Shown: positions 53,788 to 62,746 of the stretch, in pieces
Layout of the letters: each line of letters starts with the position of its first letter
How positions within the stretch are numbered: the stretch's first letter is position 1
Assembly (NCBI GenBank): GCA_903857795.1
Contig: CAIOGM010000143.1
Coordinates: 1 to 64,000 of the forward strand
Direction: 5' to 3'
Length of the DNA: 64,000 bases
From: an uncultured Geobacter sp.
Lineage (GTDB): Bacteria; Desulfobacterota; Desulfuromonadia; Geobacterales; CAIOGM01
The notes under the pieces: model-generated
Seen by the model: the letters and a program-made list of their open reading frames with translations, nothing else
What the model was told of the DNA's origin: nothing
Database searches by the model: none
Made by a program: the position numbers and the translations under genes

Positions 53788-54525
53788 ATGTCCAAAGGTA
53801 AAGTCGCAGTAATCACCGGCGCCTCCCGGGGTATCGGCCGGAGCATCGCCCTGGCCCTGGCCGCACAAGGGGCGAAGATCGTCGCCGTGGATCTGGATCA
53901 GCTCTCCACCGAGGCGGTGGTCGCGGAGCTTCAGGAAGCGGGAGCCGAGGCTCTGGCCGTGATGGGGAATGTCACCATCGCCGCCGACGCCGAAAAGATG
54001 GTCGACGCCGCGGTTCAGGCGTTCGGCCGGGTGGATATCCTGGTGAACAACGCCGGAATCACCCGCGATGGGCTCCTCATCCGGATGAAGGAAGAGGATT
54101 GGGATGCGGTCCTGACGGTCAACCTCAAGGGAGCGTTTCTCTGCACCAAGGCGGTCTCCCGGATCATGACGAAGCAGCGTTTCGGGCGGATCATCAACAT
54201 CGCCTCCATCGTCGGTCAGATGGGGAACGCCGGACAGGCCAACTACTGCGCCAGCAAGGCGGGGCTTATCGGGCTCACCAAGTCCAACGCCCGTGAACTC
54301 GCAAAACGCAACATCACCGTCAATGCGGTGGCGCCGGGGTTCATCGCCACGGCCATGACCGACGCCCTGCCGGAAAAGGCGCGGGAGGAGTTGGCGGCCC
54401 AGATCCCCCTGGAGCGGCTCGGGAGTCCTGATGATATTGCCAATGCGGTGGTTTTCCTGGCGGCGGAACGGTCCGGGTATATCACCGGCCAGGTGCTGGC
54501 GGTGAACGGCGGCATGTACATGTAG
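53788..54525 (+). CDS. fabG: 3-oxoacyl-ACP reductase
   Basis: 245 residues, short-chain dehydrogenase fold. The NADP-binding TGASRGIGRSIALALA, NNAG, active-site Ser of NIASIVGQMGN and YCASK (Tyr-x-x-x-Lys) are present; the C-terminus ends QVLAVNGGMYM. It reduces 3-ketoacyl-ACP in elongation. The fabD-fabG-acpP order is standard. Confidence 0.97.
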   Translation: MSKGKVAVITGASRGIGRSIALALAAQGAKIVAVDLDQLSTEAVVAELQEAGAEALAVMGNVTIAADAEKMVDAAVQAFGRVDILVNNAGITRDGLLIRMKEEDWDAVLTVNLKGAFLCTKAVSRIMTKQRFGRIINIASIVGQMGNAGQANYCASKAGLIGLTKSNARELAKRNITVNAVAPGFIATAMTDALPEKAREELAAQIPLERLGSPDDIANAVVFLAAERSGYITGQVLAVNGGMYM

Positions 54526-54555
54526 GCGAGACGCTGGTCCATGAGAAAAATGCTT

Positions 54556-54583
54556 TTGCATTTTTGTTGATTCGTGCTATGAA
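54556..54583 (+). promoter_or_regulatory. Probable promoter for acpP
   Basis: TTGCAT (54556-54561), a 16-base spacer and TATGAA (54578-54583) lie about 60 bases before acpP. A separate acpP promoter is common because ACP is needed in large amounts. Confidence 0.5.
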
Positions 54584-54643
54584 CCGGTAACATTTTTCCA
54601 CAAACCTGAAAAGGTCACAAAAAATTGGATGGAGGAACTACAG

Positions 54644-54877
54644 ATGGCTTCAATAGAAAAGCGGGTAAAAGAGATTGTTGCCGAGCAACTCGGCGTGGAC
54701 GAAGGGCAGGTCACCAACGAGGCGTCATTCATGGATGACCTGGGCGCCGACTCCCTGGACACGGTGGAGTTGGTCATGGCCCTTGAGGAGGAGTTCGAGG
54801 TCGAGATCTCCGACGAAGACGCCGAGAAGATTCAGACCGTCCAGGATGCCGTCGATTACGTCACCGAGCATACCTAG
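54644..54877 (+). CDS. acpP: Acyl carrier protein
   Basis: 77 residues from the ATG at 54644 (GGAGGAACTACAG before it). Phosphopantetheine attachment at S37 in the conserved [18 protein letters not shown]. Acidic four-helix protein carrying acyl chains. Confidence 0.98.
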   Translation: MASIEKRVKEIVAEQLGVDEGQVTNEASFMDDLGADSLDTVELVMALEEEFEVEISDEDAEKIQTVQDAVDYVTEHT

Positions 54878-54919
54878 GCCCACGGCGGTGCTGTACCGCT
54901 TTAAAACGTTATTGACCGG

Positions 54920-54947
54920 ACGGGGGCGCATCTTGATGCGCCCCCGT
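54920..54947 (+). terminator. Strong hairpin between acpP and fabF
   Basis: ACGGGGGCGCATC and GATGCGCCCCCGT form a 13-bp perfect stem with TT at the tip. Only TTGCC follows, so it may be an attenuator or RNA-stability element that lets acpP be expressed above fabF rather than a full terminator. Confidence 0.6.
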
Positions 54948-55009
54948 TGCCGCTACCAGTGGAGATGGCGCGTACTCCTGAAACGAAGCGCCCAGGGAGC
55001 TTTACTATC

Positions 55010-56242
55010 ATGAGAAGAGTTGTCGTAACGGGCGTAGGGGTCGTTTCCCCGCTGGGGACAGGTAACGCTAAGAACTGGGATGCCTTGACCTCCGGAAAAT
55101 CGGGTGTCGCCCGGATTACCCGGTTTGATCCTGTGGGGCTGCCGGTTTCCATTGCCGCCGAGGTCAAGGATTTCAATCCTGAAGAGTTCATCGAGAAGAA
55201 AGAGATCAAGAAGATGGATCTCTTCATCCACTACGCCATCGCTGCGGCTCAACTGGCCATGGATGATTCAGGCTTGGTGATCGACGCCGACAACGCCGAA
55301 CGGGTGGGGGTTCTGGTGGGGGCCGGTCTCGGCGGGCTACCGGCCATCGAGCGGTACCACACGCTGCTTCACGAGGGGGGGTACAAGAAGATCTCCCCCT
55401 TCTTCATTCCCATGCTGATCATAAACCTGGCGCCGGGACACATCTCCATCCGCTTCGGCGCCAAGGGGCCCAACGTCTCCTCGGTCTCCGCTTGTGCCAC
55501 CGGGACCCACTCCATCGGCGACGCCTATCACATCATCAAGCGGGGCGACGCTGACGCCATGATCGCCGGCGGAACCGAATCCACGGTGACTCCGCTGGGG
55601 ATCGGTGGCTTCGCGGTGATGAAGGCGCTCTCCACCCGCAATGACGACCCGGAAGGGGCGTCCCGTCCCTTCGACAAGGGGCGAGACGGCTTCGTCTTGG
55701 GGGAAGGGGCCGGTATCGTCGTCATGGAGGAGTATGAGGCGGCAAAGGCGCGCGGCGCCAAGATTTACGGGGAAGTCGTGGGATACGGCCTCACCGGTGA
55801 CGCCTACCATCTGACCGCGCCGGCGCCCGACGGTGAAGGGGCGGCCCGCTGCATGAAGATGGCCCTCAAAGGGGCCGGGATAAATCCGGAGGATGTCGAC
55901 TACATCAACGCCCACGGCACCTCCACCCCCATGAACGACCTGTACGAGACCATGGCCATCAAGAGGGTCTTCGGCGACCATGCGAAGAAGCTGATGGTCT
56001 CCTCCACCAAGTCCATGACCGGGCATCTCCTGGGGGCGGCCGGCGGTATTGAGGCGGTCTACACCCTCATGACCATGCAGAGCGGGGTGGTTCCTCCCAC
56101 CATCAACTACACCGACCCGGACCCGGAGTGCGACCTGGATTACGTGCCGAACGTGGCCCGTGACGCCCGGGTGACATACGCACTCAGCAACAACTTCGGG
56201 TTCGGCGGCACCAATGCCACGCTCCTTTTCAAGAAGATCTAG
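55010..56242 (+). CDS. fabF: 3-oxoacyl-ACP synthase II
   Basis: 410 residues from the ATG at 55010, where the family N-terminus [16 protein letters not shown] starts; a longer frame from 54947 overlaps the hairpin and is not credible. Catalytic C162 in [13 protein letters not shown] and two His in [12 protein letters not shown] and [10 protein letters not shown]. It elongates acyl-ACP with malonyl-ACP. Confidence 0.97.
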   Translation: MRRVVVTGVGVVSPLGTGNAKNWDALTSGKSGVARITRFDPVGLPVSIAAEVKDFNPEEFIEKKEIKKMDLFIHYAIAAAQLAMDDSGLVIDADNAERVGVLVGAGLGGLPAIERYHTLLHEGGYKKISPFFIPMLIINLAPGHISIRFGAKGPNVSSVSACATGTHSIGDAYHIIKRGDADAMIAGGTESTVTPLGIGGFAVMKALSTRNDDPEGASRPFDKGRDGFVLGEGAGIVVMEEYEAAKARGAKIYGEVVGYGLTGDAYHLTAPAPDGEGAARCMKMALKGAGINPEDVDYINAHGTSTPMNDLYETMAIKRVFGDHAKKLMVSSTKSMTGHLLGAAGGIEAVYTLMTMQSGVVPPTINYTDPDPECDLDYVPNVARDARVTYALSNNFGFGGTNATLLFKKI

Positions 56243-56252
56243 GGCCTTCGCC

Positions 56253-56708
56253 ATGAAGAACTTTGTCGTAGGAAGCGATCATGGGGGGCTCGACGCCAAG
56301 GCAGCGGTCATCGCCCTGTTGGAACAGCGGGGCGCCACGGTCATGGACGCCGGGACTCACGGCCCGGAATCGGTTGATTATCCCGACTTCGCCGTAAAGG
56401 TGGCGGGGATGGTCTCCCGGGGAGAGGCGGAGCAGGGGGTCCTGGTCTGCGGCACCGGCATCGGCATGTCCATGGTGGCCAACAAGTTCCCTGGAGTCCG
56501 GGCGGCCCTGGTCACCGACCAGTTCATGGCCCGGATGGCCCGGGAGCATAACAACGCCAACGTCCTGGTCCTCGGCGGCCGGGTGGTTGACGTCCCCACG
56601 GCGGAAAAGTTGGTGACGGCCTGGCTGAACGCCACCTTCGAGGGGGGGCGCCACCAGGGACGGCTGGACAAGATCTCGGCCCTGGAGCGTGAACTCAGGT
56701 TAGTGTAA
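56253..56708 (+). CDS. rpiB: Ribose-5-phosphate isomerase B
   Basis: 151 residues from the ATG at 56253. Motifs: GSDHGGLDAKA, PESVDYPDFA, catalytic Cys in VLVCGTGIGMSM and REHNNANVLVLGGRV. It interconverts ribose-5-P and ribulose-5-P. Often located between fabF and glyA, as here, 10 bases after fabF. Confidence 0.96.
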   Translation: MKNFVVGSDHGGLDAKAAVIALLEQRGATVMDAGTHGPESVDYPDFAVKVAGMVSRGEAEQGVLVCGTGIGMSMVANKFPGVRAALVTDQFMARMAREHNNANVLVLGGRVVDVPTAEKLVTAWLNATFEGGRHQGRLDKISALERELRLV

Positions 56709-56722
56709 TAACAAAAGCTTAT

Positions 56723-56900
56723 TCACCACAGAGACACGGAGACACGGAGAAAGAGTATGTAACAGGGATATGCAGGATAAACAGGATGAAACGGGTGGTT
56801 CACAGTCATTCTTTTTTTAAATGGACGTATTCTGTCCATCCTGTTCATCCCTGTGAAATTTGCTTTGTTTTTCTCCGTGGCTCCGTGTCTCCGTGGTAAA
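56723..56900. repeat. CACGGAGACACGGAG inverted repeats
   Basis: CACCACAGAGACACGGAGAC (56724 onward) and its reverse GGCTCCGTGTCTCCGTGG (near 56880-56897) frame the gap between rpiB and glyA. An inner pair, GGATATGCAGGATAAACAGG and CCTGTTCATCCCTG, also faces each other. There is no gene in 56709-56928. Confidence 0.8.
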
Positions 56901-56928
56901 TGCCTATACATTTTTCAAGGAGTTTGTG

Positions 56929-58176
56929 ATGTCCATACTGTCCCAGTTCGATCCGGAAATAGCCGCCGCCATCCTCAAGGAGACCGAGCGCCAGGAGTAC
57001 AATCTGGAGCTTATCGCCTCGGAGAACTTTGTCTCCGAAGCGGTGCTGGAGGCCCAAGGGTCGATCCTTACCAACAAGTACGCCGAGGGGTACCCCGGCA
57101 AGCGCTACTACGGCGGCTGTCATCAGGTGGACGTGGTGGAGCAGTTGGCCATCGACCGGGCCAAGGAGCTGTTCGGTGCCGAACACGCCAATGTTCAGCC
57201 CCACGCCGGCTCCCAGGCCAACATGGCGGTCTATTTCTCGGTACTCAAGCCGGGGGACACCATCCTGGGGATGAACCTCTCCCATGGCGGACATCTGACC
57301 CACGGCAGTCCGGTGAACTTCTCCGGGCGCCTTTATAATGTGATCCCCTACGGCGTCTCCCAGGAGACGGAGACCATCGATTATGAAGAGGTGGAGCGGC
57401 TGGCCCTGGAGAACAAGCCCAAGCTCATCGTGGTAGGGGCCAGCGCCTATCCCCGCATCATCGACTTCCCCGCCTTCAGGTCTATAGCCGACAAGGTGGG
57501 GGCCAAGGTGATGGTGGATATGGCCCACTTCGCCGGACTCGTGGCCGCCGGTTTTCATCCCAGCCCGATCCCCTATGCCGAGTTCGTCACCACCACCACC
57601 CACAAGACCCTGCGTGGTCCCCGGGGCGGGATGATCCTCTGCCGGGAGGAGTTCGCCAAGTCAATCAACTCCCACATCTTCCCCGGTATCCAGGGGGGAC
57701 CGCTCATGCATGTCATCGCCGCCAAGGCGGTGGCCTTCAAGGAGGCGCTCACCCCCGAGTTCAAGGAGTATCAGGGGCAGATCGTGAAAAACGCCGGGAA
57801 ACTGGCCGAGGCTCTCATGGCCAAGGGGTTCCGTCTTACCAGCGGCGGCACCGACAACCACCTCATGCTCATGAACCTCACCGGTACCGAACTCACGGGG
57901 AAGGTGGCCGAAGAGGCGCTGGACAAGGCCGGGATCACGGTGAACAAGAACACCGTCCCCTTCGAGACCCGTTCCCCCTTCGTTACCTCAGGCATCCGGA
58001 TCGGCACCCCGGCGGCCACGAGCCACGGGCTAAAAGAGGCCGAGATGGAGCAGGTTGCCGGCTTCATCGCCCGGGTCCTGGCCGACCCGCTCAATGAGGC
58101 GAACCTGGCAGCAGTTAAGGGGGAGGTTAACACCCTCATGAAGCGCTTCCCGCTCTACGCAGATCGGTTAAAGTAG
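56929..58176 (+). CDS. glyA: Serine hydroxymethyltransferase
   Basis: 415 residues from the ATG at 56929 (AAGGAG upstream; the in-frame extension falls in the repeat). It interconverts serine and glycine with folate one-carbon transfer. [26 protein letters not shown], the PLP lysine K226 in [14 protein letters not shown] and SGIRIGTPA are present. Confidence 0.98.
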   Translation: MSILSQFDPEIAAAILKETERQEYNLELIASENFVSEAVLEAQGSILTNKYAEGYPGKRYYGGCHQVDVVEQLAIDRAKELFGAEHANVQPHAGSQANMAVYFSVLKPGDTILGMNLSHGGHLTHGSPVNFSGRLYNVIPYGVSQETETIDYEEVERLALENKPKLIVVGASAYPRIIDFPAFRSIADKVGAKVMVDMAHFAGLVAAGFHPSPIPYAEFVTTTTHKTLRGPRGGMILCREEFAKSINSHIFPGIQGGPLMHVIAAKAVAFKEALTPEFKEYQGQIVKNAGKLAEALMAKGFRLTSGGTDNHLMLMNLTGTELTGKVAEEALDKAGITVNKNTVPFETRSPFVTSGIRIGTPAATSHGLKEAEMEQVAGFIARVLADPLNEANLAAVKGEVNTLMKRFPLYADRLK

Positions 58177-58215
58177 GCGGTCAAGTGGGGGCGAGAGCCC
58201 TTCGTTACTGCTCTG

Positions 58216-58252
58216 AAAAAAGGGACATGGCCTTGAGCCGGTCCCTTTTTTT
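58216..58252. terminator. Rho-independent terminator after glyA
   Basis: AAAAAAGGGAC and GTCCCTTTTTTT pair, with an inner GGC/GCC; a T7 tract follows on the plus strand. Confidence 0.88.
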
Positions 58253-58361
58253 GGTTTAGCTTACCCGAACATCACGGTAACGCTCATGAAGGTTCCTATT
58301 CCTCGCCATCTGTGCTATGAATGACAGGTTTAAGCATTCCCGCAGAGCAGGAAGGTCGTCC

Positions 58362-61130
58362 ATGCAGAGTTCCCCCCTCTCCCCCGGAAGAGTGTTCCGG
58401 TTCGTTGCCCGCTATCCCCGTGCCATCGTCATCGTCTCCCTGCTCCTTGCCGTGCTCTCGGTGCTCTACACGACGCACTCCATGGAGTATCTCACCGGCC
58501 GCGACGACCTGATGCCAAAGAACCGGAAGTTCTTCCTGGACAACGCGGCGTACAACCGGGAGTTCGGCGCCCCCGACGATATAGTCGTGGTGATCGAGAG
58601 TAGTGACCGGGAGCAGGCGACCCTCTTCGGAGAGCGTCTGGAGAAGGCGCTCCGGAAGGAGAAGGGACGGTTCAGCGATGTCTTCTTCCCTGGCGGCCTC
58701 CCTTTCTTCCGGAAGAACGGCCTCCTCTTCATGCCCCTGGCCGACATAAAGGAGCTGAAGCGGAACCTCCTCATGGCCCAACCGGCTCTGAAGGCGCTCT
58801 CCGCTGCCCCCTCGGTGCAGACCCTCTTCACCTACCTGACCGCCGAAGTCGATGCCTGGCTGGTCGGCGACCGTAACTCTCCCGCGGAGCAGGAGCGGTT
58901 GGCCCGGATCACCTTCATGCTGGAGAAGCTCGATGTGGGATTCGGCTCTTTCGGCGGCAGCGGGATGACGAACCTCTCACTGGAAGGGTTCTTCCTCGGC
59001 TCCGGGGGCGGCGCCGAATCGGCCTTCGCCAAGGCCGGGAAGATGCAGATCCTCACCGTGACCCCCATCAAGGATAGTGGCAGTTTCGTCCCGGCCGAGG
59101 AGGCGATTCCGGTGGTCCGGCGGGAACTTGCCGCACTAATGAAGCTCCCCGAGTTCAAGGGGGTGACCGCCGGGCTCACGGGGGTTCCGGTGCTGGAGCA
59201 TGAGGAGATGATCACGAGCCAGCGAGACATCACCCTGGCGACGGTGATCTCTCTCCTCCTCACGGTCATTCTCCTCCTGGTCGCCTTCCGGGGGCTCGCC
59301 ACCATGCTGGCCGCCATGCTCTCCCTGGGGATCGCCATCAGCCTCTCCTTCGGCTTCGCCACCCTGGCTGTCGGGCATCTGAACATCCTCTCCATGGTCT
59401 TCGCCATCATGCTCATCGGCATCGGCATCGAATACGGGATCCAGGTGGTCCTTCGCTACCGGGAGGAGTTGGCTCTCGGCACGGACGAACTGACCGCCAT
59501 CGGCCGGGGGCTGGACCGCAACCTCTGGGCCATCATCATGGCGGCAGCTACGGTGGCCGCCGCCTTCCTGACCTTTGTCGCCACGGACTTCAAGGGGATC
59601 TCCGAACTGGGGGTCATCGCCGGCGGCGGGGTCGCCATCTGCGTCCTGGTTACCTTCACCGTCCTCCCGGCCCTCCTGGTCCTCATGGCCCGGTGGCGGA
59701 CACGAGGAGCTATAAACCCGACGCTGGCCGCCGGGCTCTCGGCACCAGGAAGTACAAACCCGACACTGAGCGCTGGACTCTCGGCGACTGGAGATTCAAC
59801 CCAACTGCCTGGATCCTCGCGCCTCGCGCCGATAAGAACCCTCCTCTTCGGGCATCCGAAGGCGGTGCTTGCCCTGACAGCGCTCCTCTGCCTTGCCTCA
59901 CTCTACCCCGTGAGCAGGATAGTCTTCGATTACAATCTCATGAACCTCCAGGCCAAGGGGCTGGAGTCGGTGACCTACGCCTACAAGCTGATGCGGAGCT
60001 CCGAAAACTCCGGCTACTTCGCCGTGACCAGTGCGACTACTCCGGAGGAGCTGCGCCGGAAAACGAAACAGCTGGAGGCGCTGCCGGAGGTCGATCACGT
60101 GCTGAGCCTCCTCACCTTCATCCCTGACCAGCAGGAGGAGAAGCTGGCCGAGTTGGCGGAACTCCGGCAGAAGCTGGGGGAGGTGAAGCCGGTCCCCTAC
60201 GAGGAGGATCTCAGGGTGATGGAGCTCCCGGCGGTCTTCGAGGGGTTCCACGGCAGCGTGGAGAAACTGACCACGCTCCTCACCGCGGAGAAGCGGAAGG
60301 AGGCAAAGCCGGTGGGGAAATTCCTCGCCACCCTGGACAAGTTCTTCAAGAACCTGGAGAAGGAGAAGGACGCCAATGCCGTGGGGATGCTCCGGGATTT
60401 CCAGGGGGGGCTCTTCGCCACACTTCCCGAGAAGATCGGGATGCTGCGGGAGAGCCTCAACGCCACTCCGGTGACGGAAAAGGAGATCCCGCCGGAGCTT
60501 CGGAAACGGTTCGTCGGCGCCACCGGGAAGTTCGCCTTGCAGATCGCGCCCAAGCGGGAGATCTTCGACCGGGAACCGCTGGAGGCGTACCTCAAGGCGG
60601 TCCGCTCGGTGGCGCCCGACGCCGCCGGCGAACCGGTCATGGTCTATGAGTCCATGACCATCATGCGGGAATCCTACCGTTCGGCCTTCATCTACGCCTT
60701 TATGGCCATCGTCGTCATCCTCCTCATCGCCTTCAGGAGCCTTACCTATGCGGCCATTGGCCTGGCGCCGCTGGTGGTGGGACTTCTTTTCATGGTGGCG
60801 GGGATGTGGCTCTGCGGCATCAGCTTCAATTCGGCAAACATCATCGTGCTGCCGCTCATCCTCGGGATCGCGGTGGATTCGGGGATCTACATCATCAACC
60901 GGTTCCGGCGCGAGGATGAGAGCGCCGTGGAGGTGGTGACCCGGAGCACCGGCCTGGGGGTTGTCTACAACACCCTCACCATCATGGCCAGTTTCGGGGC
61001 GCTCATGGTGGCCCATCATCAGGGGGTCTTCAGCATCGGCGCGGTCATGTCCCTGGGGATGGTCGCCTGCCAGTTCGCCTTCATCCTCGTCCTCCCGGCG
61101 ATCCTCACCCTGGTGGGGAAGAGGGCATGA
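58362..61130 (+). CDS. hpnN: Hopanoid-type RND/MMPL transporter (HpnN-like)
   Basis: 922 residues from the ATG at 58362, which has AGGAAGG in place; the ATG at 58317 has none. Twelve membrane helices are expected in two halves, each with one N-terminal helix, a large periplasmic domain and a five-helix MMPL block (ISLSFGFATLAVGHLNILSMVFAIMLIGIGIEYGIQ and ANIIVLPLILGIAVDSGIYI). HpnN moves hopanoids to the outer membrane. The next gene being hpnI supports the assignment. Between the halves (about residues 447-492) lies a degenerate tandem repeat (59712-59788) that looks like an in-frame insertion. Confidence 0.82.
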   Translation: MQSSPLSPGRVFRFVARYPRAIVIVSLLLAVLSVLYTTHSMEYLTGRDDLMPKNRKFFLDNAAYNREFGAPDDIVVVIESSDREQATLFGERLEKALRKEKGRFSDVFFPGGLPFFRKNGLLFMPLADIKELKRNLLMAQPALKALSAAPSVQTLFTYLTAEVDAWLVGDRNSPAEQERLARITFMLEKLDVGFGSFGGSGMTNLSLEGFFLGSGGGAESAFAKAGKMQILTVTPIKDSGSFVPAEEAIPVVRRELAALMKLPEFKGVTAGLTGVPVLEHEEMITSQRDITLATVISLLLTVILLLVAFRGLATMLAAMLSLGIAISLSFGFATLAVGHLNILSMVFAIMLIGIGIEYGIQVVLRYREELALGTDELTAIGRGLDRNLWAIIMAAATVAAAFLTFVATDFKGISELGVIAGGGVAICVLVTFTVLPALLVLMARWRTRGAINPTLAAGLSAPGSTNPTLSAGLSATGDSTQLPGSSRLAPIRTLLFGHPKAVLALTALLCLASLYPVSRIVFDYNLMNLQAKGLESVTYAYKLMRSSENSGYFAVTSATTPEELRRKTKQLEALPEVDHVLSLLTFIPDQQEEKLAELAELRQKLGEVKPVPYEEDLRVMELPAVFEGFHGSVEKLTTLLTAEKRKEAKPVGKFLATLDKFFKNLEKEKDANAVGMLRDFQGGLFATLPEKIGMLRESLNATPVTEKEIPPELRKRFVGATGKFALQIAPKREIFDREPLEAYLKAVRSVAPDAAGEPVMVYESMTIMRESYRSAFIYAFMAIVVILLIAFRSLTYAAIGLAPLVVGLLFMVAGMWLCGISFNSANIIVLPLILGIAVDSGIYIINRFRREDESAVEVVTRSTGLGVVYNTLTIMASFGALMVAHHQGVFSIGAVMSLGMVACQFAFILVLPAILTLVGKRA
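59712..59788. repeat. Two tandem 42-base units inside hpnN
   Basis: AACCCGACGCTGGCCGCCGG...CTCTCGGCAC and AACCCGACACTGAGCGCTGG...CTCTCGGCGAC are about 42 bases apart start to start, and encode INPTLAAGLSA and TNPTLSAGLSA in the cytoplasmic linker. The spacing is a multiple of three, so the frame is kept. Confidence 0.8.
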
Positions 61131-61150
61131 AAGTCGAAAGGGGATCCTGA

Positions 61151-62296
61151 ATGTTTACCGCCATGCTCCCGTTCATCATCATCCTTCCCGCCGCCGGGTA
61201 CAGCATCCTGGCGATCTGGTGCGCCCACCGCTACTTCAACCGCACCTCACCCCTTCCCGACCATGCGCCTCCGGTCTCCATTCTCAAGCCGGTGAAGGGA
61301 ATGGATGCGGAGAGCTTCGAGAACTTCGCCTCATTCTGCCGCCAGGAGTACCCGGTATTTCAGATCATCTTTGCCGTCTCTTCCGAGGAAGATCCGGTCC
61401 TGCCGGTCATCCACCGGCTCATGGAAGAGTTCCCGCATATCGACATCACTCTGGTGGTGGACGAGCGGAAATACGGACCGAACTACAAGGTCTGCAACCT
61501 CATGAACGCCTACCCCCAGGCGAAGCACGACCTCATCATCATCTGCGACAGCGATATTCATGTGCGACCCGAGTATCTCAGGAACGTCTGCGCCCCCTTT
61601 GCCGATCCCGAGGTGGGGCTCGTGACGTCGCTCTACCGGAGTCCCCGGGTGCAAGGAACGGCCACGGCCCTGGAGGCGATGGGGTTCACCGTGGAGATGA
61701 TGCCCAACGTCATGGTGGCCATCGTCCTGGAGGGGCTGACCTTCGCCCTGGGGGCATCCATGGCCGTCCGGCGGGAGGCGCTGGACGCCATCGGCGGATT
61801 TGCGGCTCTGGTGGACTATCTGGCCGACGACTACCAGCTGGGGAATCAGCTCTTCCGGGCTGGCTGGCGTCTGGAGCTCTCCCCGCATCTGGTGGAGAGT
61901 GTGATGAAAGAGGAGACGTTCAGCCACGTCTTCTCCCGGCAACTCCGCTGGTATCGAACCATGAGGGTGAGTCGCCCAGGCGGTTATGCGGCTTCAGGGA
62001 TCACCCAACCGTTTCCCGCAGTGCTCCTGGCGCTCCTCATCTCGGGCGGCTCACTTCCCGGCATCTCCGCCGCCCTGCTCCTCTACGCCGTGCGGAGTCT
62101 CAACGCCCTCATCTTCAGCCGCCGCTACCTCCACGACCACCTCTTCCCCCGCTGGCTCTGGCTCCTGCCGATCAGGGATCTGCTCGCCTTTATCAAGTGG
62201 GGGCTCTCCTTCTTCGGCAACCGTGTCCATTGGCGGGGGCACTACTACCGGATCCTTCGCGGCGGCAAGATGGTCGATCTGGAGTGGGATGAGTGA
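61151..62296 (+). CDS. hpnI: Hopanoid biosynthesis glycosyltransferase HpnI
   Basis: 381 residues. A family 2 (ceramide glucosyltransferase-like) enzyme that adds N-acetylglucosamine to bacteriohopanetetrol-type lipids. An N-terminal membrane helix, then PPVSILKPVKGMDAESFENFASFCRQEYP, the DSD metal motif in IICDSDIHV, ALDAIGGFAAL, and the product-site motif QLRWYRTMR (Q/R-x-x-R-W). Two C-terminal membrane helices follow. It starts 20 bases after hpnN. Confidence 0.88.
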   Translation: MFTAMLPFIIILPAAGYSILAIWCAHRYFNRTSPLPDHAPPVSILKPVKGMDAESFENFASFCRQEYPVFQIIFAVSSEEDPVLPVIHRLMEEFPHIDITLVVDERKYGPNYKVCNLMNAYPQAKHDLIIICDSDIHVRPEYLRNVCAPFADPEVGLVTSLYRSPRVQGTATALEAMGFTVEMMPNVMVAIVLEGLTFALGASMAVRREALDAIGGFAALVDYLADDYQLGNQLFRAGWRLELSPHLVESVMKEETFSHVFSRQLRWYRTMRVSRPGGYAASGITQPFPAVLLALLISGGSLPGISAALLLYAVRSLNALIFSRRYLHDHLFPRWLWLLPIRDLLAFIKWGLSFFGNRVHWRGHYYRILRGGKMVDLEWDE

Positions 62297-62351
62297 GCAG
62301 GGGCGGCCGGGGTGGTCTGCGTGCTCGGATCCGCACTCTGGCAATAAAGGC

Positions 62352-62436
62352 GTAGGCCGGTTCAAGCATCGCGGAACCGGCGTTTTTTGCCGAAGATCAG
62401 CCCCCCGCCGGATCCGCTGCGCTTGATCCGGCCTAC
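62352..62436. repeat. REP-like 85-base element (inverted copy)
   Basis: GTAGGCCGGTTCAAGC at one end and GCGCTTGATCCGGCCTAC at the other, with CGGAACCGGCG and CGCCGGATCCG inside. It is the opposite orientation of the copies at 41704, 42604 and 42847. Confidence 0.87.
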
Positions 62437-62510
62437 AACTTTGTCAGATTACGGCGCTCCACCCCGCCGAAGGGGTCGGGAAGGTGCAGATCTTGGGATG
62501 TCCGGAAACC

Positions 62511-62607
62511 GTAGGGGCGGCGCTTGCTCCGCCCGCCTGTGACGCCGGCGAGGCGGCGCGGCAAGATGGGGCTCGGCAAGATAGGGCGCGGCAAGCGGCG
62601 CCCCTAC
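62511..62607. repeat. Composite GTAGGGGCG element with inner tandem units
   Basis: GTAGGGGCGGCGCTTGC (62511-62527) and GCAAGCGGCGCCCCTAC (62591-62607) are near-perfect inverted ends. Between them CGGCAAGAT-GGGGC-type units of 15 bases repeat about 2.5 times. A further CACGGAGGGCACAGG...CTCTGTGGTG pair lies at 62669-62732. No gene is seen in 62297-62746. Confidence 0.8.
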
Positions 62608-62746
62608 CAACGGACTCATCCTTCCTTCCCAATCCTCTCCCGTGCTATAGTGCCCGTTCCCGCCAAAATGCGTTCACCACGGAGGGCACAGGGTTTTTCT
62701 CTGTGTTCTCTGTGGCTCTGTGGTGCAACTGATTGAGAGGTTATTT

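Noticed and set aside
54947-55009. Upstream start for fabF
   Set aside because: The added residues overlap the hairpin at 54920-54947, and the family N-terminus begins at 55010.
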